A program made the position numbers and the translations under genes. This document shows positions 17,233 through 25,017 of a stretch of 64,000 nucleotides of DNA, one piece after another. The notes under the pieces are model-generated. The model saw only the letters and a program-made list of their open reading frames with translations, did not search any database and was not told the DNA's origin. Source of the DNA: Candidatus Avelusimicrobium stercoris (lineage in GTDB: Bacteria; Elusimicrobiota; Elusimicrobia; Elusimicrobiales; Elusimicrobiaceae); the NCBI GenBank assembly GCA_002432025.1, contig DJFE01000031.1, positions 1 to 64,000 on the forward strand, in the 5' to 3' direction. How positions within the stretch are numbered: the first letter of the stretch is position 1; each line of letters begins with the position of its first letter.

Positions 17233-18582
17233 ATGGATACGAACAGTTATATTGCCGGATTTATGGAAGCACAAACCAAAAAGGACCCCGCCCAAAAGGT
17301 TTTTCACCAAGCGGTGTTTGAAGTGGTCAGCACCTTAAAGCCCGTTTTGGAACAAAAACCCCTATACATAAAAGAACGCATTTTGGAACGCATCGTAGAG
17401 CCGGAGCGCACCATTATCTTCCGCGTGCCGTGGCAGGACGATAAGGGTGAAATCCACGTCAACCGCGGTTTCCGCGTGCAATACAACAGCGCCTTGGGCC
17501 CGTACAAAGGCGGGATGCGCTTTCACGCCACAGTTACGCAGGATGTGCTGAAATTTTTAGGGTTTGAACAGGTCTTTAAAAACAGTTTAACAACGCTCCC
17601 CTTGGGCGGCGGAAAAGGCGGAAGCGATTTTGACACGCGCGGCAAGTCCGACAGCGAGGTAATGCGCTTTTGCCACTCGTTTATCAACGAACTGTACCAC
17701 CACATCGGCTATCATACCGATATTCCCGCGGGCGACCTGGGCTGCGGGGCGCGCGAAATCGGTTATATGTTCGGCCAATACAAAAAATTAACCAACGATT
17801 TTACAGGTGCCTTTACAGGTAAAAAGCCCAACTGGGGCGGCAGCCTGCTTCGCCCGGAAGCCACGGGCTACGGCGTAGCGTATTTTACGCAGGAAATGCT
17901 GGCCACGCGCGGGGATAGTTTAAAGGGTAAAACGTGTATTGTTTCCGGTGCGGGCAATGTGGGCATTTACGCCATAGAAAAATTAACGCAATTAGGCGGA
18001 AAGGTCGTGGGCTTTATGGATTATGACGGCAGTATTTACGACGGGCACGGCGTGGACGAAGAGAGGCTTGCCTTCTTAAAGGATTTAGTATTTGTGCGCC
18101 GCGGCAGTCTAAAAGAATACGCCCAAAAATTCAAAACCGCCCAGTTCCGCCCGGGCCAAAAAACGTGGGATATTCCGTGTGATGTCGCCTGTCCTACCGC
18201 GTGCGAAAATGAACTAAACGAAACAGACGCTAAAATGCTCCTTAAAAACGGGTGCAAATGCGTCTGCGAGGGCTCCAATATGCCCTGCACGCCGGAAGCG
18301 ATTGCGGCCTTTCAGGCGGCTGGCATTTTATATTCACCCGGCAAGGCGTCCAACGCGGGCGGCGTGGCGGTTTCGGGCTTAGAAATGACGCAAAACAGTA
18401 TGCGCGTGTATTGGACGCGCGAAGAAGTGGACAAATACTTACAGCGCATTATGTCCAACATCCACACCAGTTGCCTGGCCTCAGCCGCGGAATACGGTTT
18501 AACGGGCAACTATATGGCAGGTGCGAACATTGCGGGCTTTAAAAAAGTAGCCGACGCAATGATAGACCAAGGATTAGTATAA
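17233..18582 (+). CDS. gdhA: Glutamate dehydrogenase (NADP type)
   Basis: This 449-residue hexameric GDH interconverts 2-oxoglutarate plus ammonium and glutamate. LPLGGGKGGSDFD contains the catalytic Lys, DIPAGDLGCGAREIG the conserved Asp, and SGAGNVGIYAIEKL the nucleotide-binding fold. NADP preference is inferred from the overall family (the 450-residue biosynthetic type). AAGGAGCG precedes ATG 17233. It is monocistronic, divergent from the DtxR-type regulator and followed by a strong terminator. Confidence 0.95.
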   Translation: MDTNSYIAGFMEAQTKKDPAQKVFHQAVFEVVSTLKPVLEQKPLYIKERILERIVEPERTIIFRVPWQDDKGEIHVNRGFRVQYNSALGPYKGGMRFHATVTQDVLKFLGFEQVFKNSLTTLPLGGGKGGSDFDTRGKSDSEVMRFCHSFINELYHHIGYHTDIPAGDLGCGAREIGYMFGQYKKLTNDFTGAFTGKKPNWGGSLLRPEATGYGVAYFTQEMLATRGDSLKGKTCIVSGAGNVGIYAIEKLTQLGGKVVGFMDYDGSIYDGHGVDEERLAFLKDLVFVRRGSLKEYAQKFKTAQFRPGQKTWDIPCDVACPTACENELNETDAKMLLKNGCKCVCEGSNMPCTPEAIAAFQAAGILYSPGKASNAGGVAVSGLEMTQNSMRVYWTREEVDKYLQRIMSNIHTSCLASAAEYGLTGNYMAGANIAGFKKVADAMIDQGLV

Positions 18583-18606
18583 GTTACTTGATGTTTTTAG
18601 TGTTAA

Positions 18607-18644
18607 AAATCCGGGTTTCTGCTTGTTGGCGGAAACCCGGATTT
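18607..18644 (+). terminator. Terminator after gdhA
   Basis: AAATCCGGGTTTC pairs with GAAACCCGGATTT, a 13-bp stem. It lies between convergent gdhA and the symporter gene and can act in both directions. Confidence 0.85.
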
Positions 18645-18664
18645 CTAAATAGTACAACTACCCA

Positions 18665-19894
18665 TTAATTACTGGGCGCACTTGCCGCCGGCTGCTGTGG
18701 CTGGGGGTTGCGGCGGGAATAAATTTTATTCACAATCACCGCAATAGACCCGTCCCCGGTTACGTTGCAGGCCGTACCGAAGGAGTCCATCGCAATGTAA
18801 AGCGCAATCATCAGGCCGAGTTCCGCTTCGCCAAAGCCCAGCATACTTTGCAAAATACCCAACGCCGCCATAATGGCCCCACCCGGCACCCCGGGAGCCG
18901 CCACCATTGTTACCCCCAACATGCAAATAAACCCGGCGAACTGTTCAAAGGGCATATTCATCCCGCTCATAAACACAATCGCCAACGCACAGGCCACAAT
19001 TTTCATCGTACTGCCAGATAAGTGAATCGTGGCGCACAGCGGCACCACAAAGCCGGCCACCTCTTCGCGCACGCCGATTTTGATGGTCTGTTTAAGCGTT
19101 ACGGGAATCGTAGCCGCGGAGGACTGCGTGCCGAGCGCCGTCATATACGCCACCAACATCGTTTTAAGCATTTTAAACGGATTTTGGCGTGCAATCAGGC
19201 CCGCCAGCGTGAATTGCAATACCAACATCACGGCCGTAATCGCAAAAATAAGCACGATGATTTTGGCAAATACGCCCAGCACTGAGACAACCTGCCCGGC
19301 AACCGTCATATTTAAAAAAATGCCAAAAATGTAATACGGAAGCAGCGGGATAATCACGCGTGCAATCACGCGGTCAATAATATCACGCAAATCCAGCATT
19401 ACACCCTTTAAGCGACTGCCCTGAATAACCGCCATACCAAGCCCCAGCGTAAACGCCAGCACAAGCGCGGTCATTACGTCCATTAAAGGCGGCATCGCTA
19501 CCGTGAAATACGGCTTTAACTCCGCGCTGGCGGCAAACTGCGTGGTTTTAGCCGTCGCATCCAAGAGATAAGGGAAAGTCAATTCGGAAACGCCGTAACT
19601 AAAAAAACCCGAAGCCAACGTAAACCCATAGGCAAGCGCGGCGGTAATAAACAAAAGTTTCCCCGCACTGCGGCCCAGTTCCGCAATGCCCGGGGCTACC
19701 AAGCCCACAATTAACAGCGGAATAATAAAGCCCAAAAAGTTGCCAAACAAACCGTTAAAGGTTAGCGACACGCGCACCAGCCACTCCGGGAAGAAGAGCC
19801 CGCACGCAATACCCGCCGCAATGGCGCAAATCACGCCCGGCAGTAAGCCCCATTTTAATTTGAGGTGTAATTTTCTTTTTCTGAATTTAATCAT
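18665..19894 (-). CDS. Dicarboxylate/amino acid:cation symporter (DAACS family)
   Basis: The 409-residue inner-membrane protein has about eight hydrophobic helices and two re-entrant regions. GTQSSAATIPVTL is the serine-rich hairpin motif of this family, and MDSFGTACNVTGDGSIAVIV is the TM8 substrate/ion site (NxxxD-like). It would import glutamate, aspartate, C4-dicarboxylates or serine/threonine with Na+ or H+. The lack of the arginine that fixes a side-chain carboxylate cannot be judged safely by eye. It is monocistronic. Its gene lies next to gdhA, so glutamate supply is possible. Confidence 0.88.
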   Translation of the reverse strand: MIKFRKRKLHLKLKWGLLPGVICAIAAGIACGLFFPEWLVRVSLTFNGLFGNFLGFIIPLLIVGLVAPGIAELGRSAGKLLFITAALAYGFTLASGFFSYGVSELTFPYLLDATAKTTQFAASAELKPYFTVAMPPLMDVMTALVLAFTLGLGMAVIQGSRLKGVMLDLRDIIDRVIARVIIPLLPYYIFGIFLNMTVAGQVVSVLGVFAKIIVLIFAITAVMLVLQFTLAGLIARQNPFKMLKTMLVAYMTALGTQSSAATIPVTLKQTIKIGVREEVAGFVVPLCATIHLSGSTMKIVACALAIVFMSGMNMPFEQFAGFICMLGVTMVAAPGVPGGAIMAALGILQSMLGFGEAELGLMIALYIAMDSFGTACNVTGDGSIAVIVNKIYSRRNPQPQQPAASAPSN

Positions 19895-19970
19895 ATATAC
19901 TCTTTTGGCACAACATTTCTATTATACGAATTTGAACCCAATAACGGTACTATTTTATCCGCGCGCGGCC

Positions 19971-19982
19971 ATTTGGTAAAAT
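19971..19982 (+). promoter_or_regulatory. Extended -10 promoter, probably leaderless, of the RNase HI-like gene
   Basis: ATTTGGTAAAAT ends 6 bases before the ATG at 19989, so the transcript would begin at the start codon. No Shine-Dalgarno sequence is available. Confidence 0.6.
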
Positions 19983-19988
19983 GTGGAT

Positions 19989-20570
19989 ATGCAAGTAAAA
20001 ATCAATATTGACGGCGGCAGCCGCGGAAACCCCGGGCCGGGAGCCTCGGCCTATGTGATTTGCGCAATGGACGGCAAAATGTTAGCGCAAGAAGGGCATT
20101 TTATGCCCCATTGTACCAATAACCAGGCGGAATACACCGCTTTGAAACTCGCGCTTATAAAAGCCGCGGAACTGGGTGCTACGGAACTTTTTATCATTTC
20201 AGACTCGTTACTTTTGGTAAAGCAATATCTGGGCGAATACAAGATTAAAAACCCCGATTTGGCCGCCCGTATGCTGGTCATCCGCCGCCTGGCTGCGCGG
20301 TTTACCGTGCATATCAATCACGTTTTACGCCATTTAAATAAAGCACCCGACGCCCTGGCCAACAAGGCGATGGACGCCAAACAATCGGTGGGCTATAACC
20401 CTATTAAACAGTTGCCCACGGACGACGAAATCTTTGCCGAACCTCAGGCCAAAGGCAATGTGGTAAACGGCGTAGAGGTAACCCCGGTGGTGCGGGAGGA
20501 AAAGAAGCCCGCCGCTAAAAAAGTTAAAAAGCCGCTCCCCGAGCAAATGGATTTATTCGGCGGATTTTGA
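19989..20570 (+). CDS. RNase HI-like protein with C-terminal clamp-binding-type motif
   Basis: The RNase H domain (about 1-130) has all acidic residues: Asp in IDGGSRGNPGPG, Glu in NNQAEYTALKLAL, Asp in IISDSLLLV and Asp in NKAPDALANKAMD. It would cleave the RNA strand of RNA-DNA hybrids. A roughly 60-residue Lys-rich tail ends PEQMDLFGGF, where QMDLF fits the sliding-clamp-binding consensus QxxLF. An in-frame GTG at 19983 directly abuts the -10 box; ATG 19989 fits a leaderless mRNA better. It is followed directly by the RNase P RNA gene. Confidence 0.88.
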   Translation: MQVKINIDGGSRGNPGPGASAYVICAMDGKMLAQEGHFMPHCTNNQAEYTALKLALIKAAELGATELFIISDSLLLVKQYLGEYKIKNPDLAARMLVIRRLAARFTVHINHVLRHLNKAPDALANKAMDAKQSVGYNPIKQLPTDDEIFAEPQAKGNVVNGVEVTPVVREEKKPAAKKVKKPLPEQMDLFGGF

Positions 20571-20574
20571 TTAA

Positions 20575-20586
20575 TTTTGCTACAAT
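20575..20586 (+). promoter_or_regulatory. -10 promoter of the RNase P RNA gene
   Basis: TTTTGCTACAAT, with TACAAT at 20581-20586, ends 6-7 bases before the first base-paired nucleotides of the RNA. It immediately follows the RNase HI-like stop codon. Confidence 0.6.
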
Positions 20587-20591
20587 ATTTT

Positions 20592-20930
20592 GGGCAACCC
20601 AGATAACCGCTCCCGGCCAATTTCGGTTTGGGGGAGGAACTTCCGGACTCCATAGGGCAAGTGCGCCGCTTGAAAAGGCGGGACGGCGGGGCTATATCAC
20701 CCCGCTGGACGGAAAGTACAGCAGAAAACAAACCGCCCGCAAGGGTAAGGGTGAAATGGTGCGGTAAGAGCGCACCGCGCGTTTAGCAATAAACGCGGCA
20801 CGGCAAACCCCGCACGGAGCAAGGCCAAACCGGTCCACACGCGGCCCGCGTTCGCGACCAAGTAGGCCGCCAAGAGTAATGGTTATCACAGCCTGAAAAG
20901 GCTGACAGAATCCGGGGTATCGGTTGCTTA
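20592..20930 (+). ncRNA. rnpB: RNase P RNA (bacterial type A)
   Basis: Universal RNase P RNA blocks are seen in order: GAGGAACTTCCGGACTCC and ATAGGGCA in the 5' part; AGTACAGCAGAAAACAAACCGCC; GGTAAGGGTGAAATGGTGCGGTAAGAGCGCACCG (P10-P11 region); GGAGCAAGGCCAAA; and near the end GACAGAATCCGG. GCAACC at 20594-20599 pairs with GGTTGC at 20922-20927 as P1. The RNA is the catalytic part of RNase P, which matures tRNA 5' ends. The exact ends are estimates from P1 pairing. Confidence 0.95.
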
Positions 20931-20963
20931 TCCGCGTTTTCAACCAGGAAGCGCGGATTTTTT
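20931..20963 (+). terminator. Terminator of the RNase P RNA gene
   Basis: TCCGCG with CGCGGA, then a run of T, directly follows the P1 helix of the RNA. Confidence 0.8.
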
Positions 20964-21051
20964 ATGTATAGGTCCTAGACAAAACATAGGCCCTTTGGCT
21001 CTGTTTTTTTGGTTTAAAAACTATTATACTGAAAGTATTAAAGGAGAATTT

Positions 21052-22416
21052 ATGCTAAATACTAAACAACTTTTTTCTTTTGTACTTATTGCCGCGGCCG
21101 CTTGGCCCGCGCAAAACGCCGTCGCGCAAGTAAGGCCCGGCTCCGTAATAAAAGCCAATACATCCGTTGCCAAAGGACTTGATAAGGCGGTAAAATCAAC
21201 AGTAAAAGCGGCAAAGGTTCCCGCTTTTACCACAAAGGCCACTCACTCAGTTTATCCGTCCCAAGCGCTTAATTTTGTGCCGTCCAACAAAGCGCCCAAA
21301 GCCACTGCGCTAAACCCCAAAATCCCCGTTACGCCCAATTTGGACTCCGTACTCATCTACGGCAAGGAACGGGAACGTTACCGCGTGGTACGCGAAGAAT
21401 TGCAAAATATGTCCGTCAAAATGCCCAAGGAGCAATCGGCTAATATCGCCGCCTATTTGCGCCACTCGGTACCGGACGAAACAATGCGCTATATGCAGGA
21501 ACGCTACCAAAAGGTTCTTAATTTAATTAATAAGAACCAACAGGAGGTTACCGCTTTCTTTACCTATGCTTCTCTGCCTGGGGAAGGACGCGTGCCGAAT
21601 ATGCAAGAAAAAAACGCTTTAAGCAGCGCAATGTATAACACGTTAATGGCTATCCGCAATTTAAAGGCGGATTTGCCGGACGATCCGTTCCTGGCTATGC
21701 AGGATGAATATTGGGCCACCGCCTACGAAGGCTTTAACCCACTACTGGCAGGGCATATCCGCACGCAAGCCGTAATGCCGCGCGGGGATTTCCGCAAGTT
21801 TGACCATAAGGAATTTGACTTAATGAACCCGGACGGTACGGATTATGTATTGCCGCAGGCCGACACCTTGATTTTGGACCCGGATGAAATGGAAGAAATG
21901 GATTCCTACGCCTATGTGCGTATGCGCCAGCAAAATCCGCCCATTACGCAAGAAAATGCCGCCATTGAACGCACCGAACTCTTAAAGCACATCCCGGCGG
22001 GTATGCACATCGCCATTATCAACGACGACACCTTGCCGCTGGTCAACTTTAAGGGCTGGGCCGAAAAAGGCTACTTTGGCGAAGGAGCCACCGTAGATAC
22101 TTTTAAAAACGGGCTTGATTTCTTGGATTCAATGAAATACATCAAATACGATTTAGTCATCACGGACCTGTTGGTTCCCAACGGCGGCAAGGCGATGATG
22201 AAGGACCTGCGCCTGAAAGACGACCGCGTCCCCGTGATTGCTATGAGCAAATACGACCGTGGCGAAGCGGGCGAAAAGGATTTGTTTACCCACGGTATGG
22301 ACGGTTACTTGTGGTACAACAACAACGTAAACGAAGGTGCTTACGGATACATTGAAGTCCTGCGCGCCCTCAAAAACTACTATTACTACAAGGGCCTGCA
22401 CAATTGGGGCAGATAA
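21052..22416 (+). CDS. Exported protein with a receiver-like C-terminal domain
   Basis: The 454-residue protein starts with a signal peptide (1-25, cleavage likely after AVA). The middle (100-250) is helical and unrecognised. The C-terminal part (about 318-445) resembles a CheY receiver: acidic pair in IAIINDD (325-326), phosphoacceptor-like Asp372 in DLVITDLLVPNGG, and Ser399 in VIAMSK. The conserved Lys-Pro near the end is replaced by aromatic residues. A receiver outside the cytoplasm could not meet ATP-dependent kinases, so it is probably a non-phosphorylated relative. AAGGAG precedes ATG 21052. It converges on a histidine kinase gene. Confidence 0.75.
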   Translation: MLNTKQLFSFVLIAAAAWPAQNAVAQVRPGSVIKANTSVAKGLDKAVKSTVKAAKVPAFTTKATHSVYPSQALNFVPSNKAPKATALNPKIPVTPNLDSVLIYGKERERYRVVREELQNMSVKMPKEQSANIAAYLRHSVPDETMRYMQERYQKVLNLINKNQQEVTAFFTYASLPGEGRVPNMQEKNALSSAMYNTLMAIRNLKADLPDDPFLAMQDEYWATAYEGFNPLLAGHIRTQAVMPRGDFRKFDHKEFDLMNPDGTDYVLPQADTLILDPDEMEEMDSYAYVRMRQQNPPITQENAAIERTELLKHIPAGMHIAIINDDTLPLVNFKGWAEKGYFGEGATVDTFKNGLDFLDSMKYIKYDLVITDLLVPNGGKAMMKDLRLKDDRVPVIAMSKYDRGEAGEKDLFTHGMDGYLWYNNNVNEGAYGYIEVLRALKNYYYYKGLHNWGR

Positions 22417-22432
22417 TTTAACAGTACAGACG

Positions 22433-22466
22433 AAAATCCCCCGGCCGAAAACCGGGGGATTTTTTA
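22433..22466 (+). terminator. Terminator after the receiver-like gene
   Basis: AAAATCCCCCGG with CCGGGGGATTTT, followed by T residues, a long GC-rich stem. Confidence 0.87.
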
Positions 22467-22493
22467 TGATAAATTTTTTACTTTCTTGACAGA

Positions 22494-22549
22494 TCTTACT
22501 CCGAAAGAGGAACACAGCAGATTCCCGACAACAACACTCGGAAATGACA
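22494..22549. repeat. Degenerate copy of the palindromic repeat family
   Basis: AGATTCCCGA and TCGGAAATGAC at 22519-22549 match the right half of the elements at 55.7-57.7 kb. The left half is decayed. It lies between the terminator and the histidine kinase 3' end. Confidence 0.5.
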
Positions 22550-22561
22550 AAAGAACTCGTT

Positions 22562-23554
22562 CTATTTCGCTGGGGATTTGTTATCCCCGGCCGGAGTAAC
22601 CTCTTTTTTAGGCGCATTGGCCAAAGTTTGCGGAATTGTAAACCAAAAGGTGGAACCTTGCCCCAAGCCCGCGCTTTCCACGCCAATTTCGCCCCCGTGC
22701 GCGTTTACAATCTCCTGCGCAATGGATAATCCTAATCCCCAGCCCTGTTTTTTAAGCGTGCGGTCGTTTTCGGACTGGTGGAATTTTTGAAAGATTTTGC
22801 TCTTTTCACTGTGCAAAATACCGGGGCCGTTATCAATTACCTTAAACGTCAGCCACCCGTTGGATACATAATAGCGCGCTTCCACCCGCCCGCCCTGGGG
22901 CGAAAATTTAAGCGCGTTGCCGATTAAATTATTAATCACCTGCGAAATGCGGAAGCGGTCCGCCTCTACGGTTACCTCGGCAGGATATTCGCACTTTTGC
23001 AGAAAGATGCCCCGCTTTTGGGCGTTTACCGACTGCAAGGTAATAACATCGTTTAAAAGCGCGTTAAAGTTAAAGGGGCGCATATCCATTTTAAACCGCC
23101 CAGACTCAATCATAGAAATATCCATTAAGTCCGCCATAAGCATATTCATATTGTCCGTGGCTTTTAAAATGTTGTTCAGGGCGATTTGCTCGTTCGTACC
23201 GCCCGTGCCCTGCGGGCTGTCCATCATCAGCACGGAGGTAAAGCCCTGAATAGAGGAAAGCGGTTGACGCAGGTCGTGCGCCACGATAGACATAAATTTG
23301 GCGCGGATTTCGTTCAAACGGTTTAGTTCCTGATTGGAGAGGCGCAACTTTTCCACCATATGTTCCAGCACATTTACCTTGCCGGATAGTTGCATTTGCA
23401 AGGTAGCAATTTGCTGCTGGTAGTTGTGCTCGGCCTTCATAATGGTACGTTTCATTTTTTTGAGCACAAATTTGCGCGTCAGCCAATAAGTAAGCAGCGA
23501 CAACAACGATGCCACCAACAACGAATACGAAGCGATAATCTGCCAAAAAGTCAT
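22562..23554 (-). CDS. Membrane-anchored sensor histidine kinase
   Basis: One N-terminal membrane helix (about 5-26) is followed by a coiled coil (35-80). The HisKA domain has the phospho-His93 in VAHDLRQPL. The ATPase domain has an N box (INNLIGNALKFSPQGG), G1 (IDNGPGI) and G2 (GWGLGLSIAQE). No extracytoplasmic sensor domain is present, so it may sense through the membrane or a partner. No cytoplasmic response regulator lies beside it; the convergent neighbour has only an exported receiver-like domain. It is the third gene of the rsmI-tsaC unit, 9 bases after tsaC. Confidence 0.9.
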   Translation of the reverse strand: MTFWQIIASYSLLVASLLSLLTYWLTRKFVLKKMKRTIMKAEHNYQQQIATLQMQLSGKVNVLEHMVEKLRLSNQELNRLNEIRAKFMSIVAHDLRQPLSSIQGFTSVLMMDSPQGTGGTNEQIALNNILKATDNMNMLMADLMDISMIESGRFKMDMRPFNFNALLNDVITLQSVNAQKRGIFLQKCEYPAEVTVEADRFRISQVINNLIGNALKFSPQGGRVEARYYVSNGWLTFKVIDNGPGILHSEKSKIFQKFHQSENDRTLKKQGWGLGLSIAQEIVNAHGGEIGVESAGLGQGSTFWFTIPQTLANAPKKEVTPAGDNKSPAK

Positions 23555-23563
23555 CTCGTTCTC

Positions 23564-24202
23564 CTATTTTACCGTAAAGGGTTGGCCCAAGGTTTTTTCC
23601 AAATCGGCGCGGGATACGCCCCCCTCGCGCAGCAGCAGGGGCTTGTCCGTCAAATCCACCACGCTGGAAGCCGTGGGCGACAACTGTCCGCCCAAGAAGA
23701 TATAGTCCGCCTTACCGTCAAACGTCTTTAAAATGGTTTCTTCGTCCGTGAGTACGGGCTGTCCGTGCAGGTTGGCGCTGGTGCAGGCCATCGGATGCGC
23801 CATACGGGATAATATGTTCACCAAAAACGGATTGCCCGGCACGCGCAAACCAATTCCTTTAAAACCGCGTGTAAGGCTTTTGCCCTTGGCGGTTGGCGGC
23901 AAAATAATGGTAATCTCCCCCGGCCAATAGGCTTGTGCCAAGCGTTCTGCCCCGGCGGAAAATTCCGCCACGGCCTTGGCCTGCGCCACGGAACCCGTCA
24001 AAATTTGAAGCGGACTGGTGGCGGGGCGTTCCTTTATTTGATAAATGCGCAAAATGGACGCTTCGCAAAATGCACCCGTGCCAATACCATAAACCGTATC
24101 CGTGGGTACTACGGCCACGGCGCCTTCGTCCAGCGCGTGCGCGGCGGACAAAATATCGGTTTCCGTCATTTCGCTTACTTTAAAAATACGGGTCTTGCTC
24201 AT
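23564..24202 (-). CDS. tsaC: L-threonylcarbamoyladenylate synthase (TsaC/Sua5 family)
   Basis: It makes threonylcarbamoyl-AMP from threonine, bicarbonate and ATP for t6A37 of ANN-decoding tRNAs. The YrdC fold is recognised from VVPTDTVYGIGTGAF, KERPATSPLQIL, RVPGNPFLVNIL and ACTSANLHGQP. At 212 residues it has only the YrdC domain without the Sua5 extension. It overlaps rsmI by 23 bases. TsaB and TsaE of the same pathway are encoded at 32-33 kb; TsaD is not in the window. Confidence 0.94.
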   Translation of the reverse strand: MSKTRIFKVSEMTETDILSAAHALDEGAVAVVPTDTVYGIGTGAFCEASILRIYQIKERPATSPLQILTGSVAQAKAVAEFSAGAERLAQAYWPGEITIILPPTAKGKSLTRGFKGIGLRVPGNPFLVNILSRMAHPMACTSANLHGQPVLTDEETILKTFDGKADYIFLGGQLSPTASSVVDLTDKPLLLREGGVSRADLEKTLGQPFTVK

Positions 24203-24887
24203 CGGGTTCCTCCTCCGCTTCGGCCGGGCGGTCCAAAATCATTACAAACTCGCCCTGAACCTTGCTCTTTTTGGCCAATTCCGCCGCCAGCGAGGCCGCC
24301 GTTCCCCTTATCCACTCTTCATACACCTTGGAAAGTTCCCGCGCCAAGATAACGGGCGTTTCTCCCCCCAAGGTCTTGGCAACCAGTTCCAGCATTTTTA
24401 CCACGCGGTACGGGGATTCGTACAGCACCACCGGGTGGTTTTGGCTATACGCCACCGCAATTAGTTTAGCGGCCTTGCCCGGTTTGCGCGGCAAAAAGCC
24501 CAAAAAGGTAAATGCTCCGCCCGTAATGCCCGCCCCGGCCAAGGCGCACGCTACCGCGCTGGGCCCCGGCAGAGAGGATACCTTTATGCCGCTTTTCACG
24601 GCTTCTTTGACGAGTTTCCACCCCGGGTCTGAAATGCACGGCGTGCCACAGTCAGACACCAAGGCGCACGTTTTGCCGCTTTTTAACGCTTCCAAACAGC
24701 GCGCGACGGAGCGGTCGTCATTTTCGTTATAGCGGTAGAGCGGCTTAGAAATGCCGAAATGGGAAAGCAAAATTTGGGTGCGGCGCGTGTCCTCGCACAA
24801 AACGGCGTCGGCGGTTTTGAGCGTTTCCAATGCGCGCAGGGTAATATCCTGCAAATTGCCAATAGGCGTAGGAACGATATAGAGCAT
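24180..24887 (-). CDS. rsmI: 16S rRNA (cytidine1402-2'-O)-methyltransferase RsmI
   Basis: RsmI methylates the ribose of C1402 in the ribosomal P site. The N-terminus LYIVPTPIGNLQDITLRALETL and the motifs CEDTRRTQILLSHFGI, SDCGTPCISDPGWKLV and SLPGPSAV are diagnostic of this tetrapyrrole-methylase-fold family. At 235 residues it is slightly short at the C-terminus. A TATACT box on the minus strand ends 8 bases before the ATG with no Shine-Dalgarno sequence, so the mRNA may be leaderless. It heads rsmI-tsaC-histidine kinase. Confidence 0.94.
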   Translation of the reverse strand: MLYIVPTPIGNLQDITLRALETLKTADAVLCEDTRRTQILLSHFGISKPLYRYNENDDRSVARCLEALKSGKTCALVSDCGTPCISDPGWKLVKEAVKSGIKVSSLPGPSAVACALAGAGITGGAFTFLGFLPRKPGKAAKLIAVAYSQNHPVVLYESPYRVVKMLELVAKTLGGETPVILARELSKVYEEWIRGTAASLAAELAKKSKVQGEFVMILDRPAEAEEEPDEQDPYF

Positions 24888-24895
24888 ATAGTAAA

Positions 24896-24901
24896 AGTAT
24901 A
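24896..24901 (-). promoter_or_regulatory. -10 box of rsmI, probably leaderless
   Basis: TATACT read on the minus strand, 8 bases upstream of the rsmI ATG. Confidence 0.5.
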
Positions 24902-24958
24902 TAAAAAAGAAGGGACAAGCGGAAAATTACAAAAATAAATGTACCACTCATAAAGCGT

Positions 24959-24970
24959 ATTTAGTAAAAT
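24959..24970 (+). promoter_or_regulatory. Extended -10 promoter of the first YfcC gene
   Basis: ATTTAGTAAAAT, with -10 TAAAAT at 24965-24970. The leader of about 40 bases carries GAAGGAA before the ATG at 25018. Confidence 0.6.
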
Positions 24971-25017
24971 ATATCTTTGTTATTTAATTCACATAAACAG
25001 AGGAAAAACAGAAGGAA

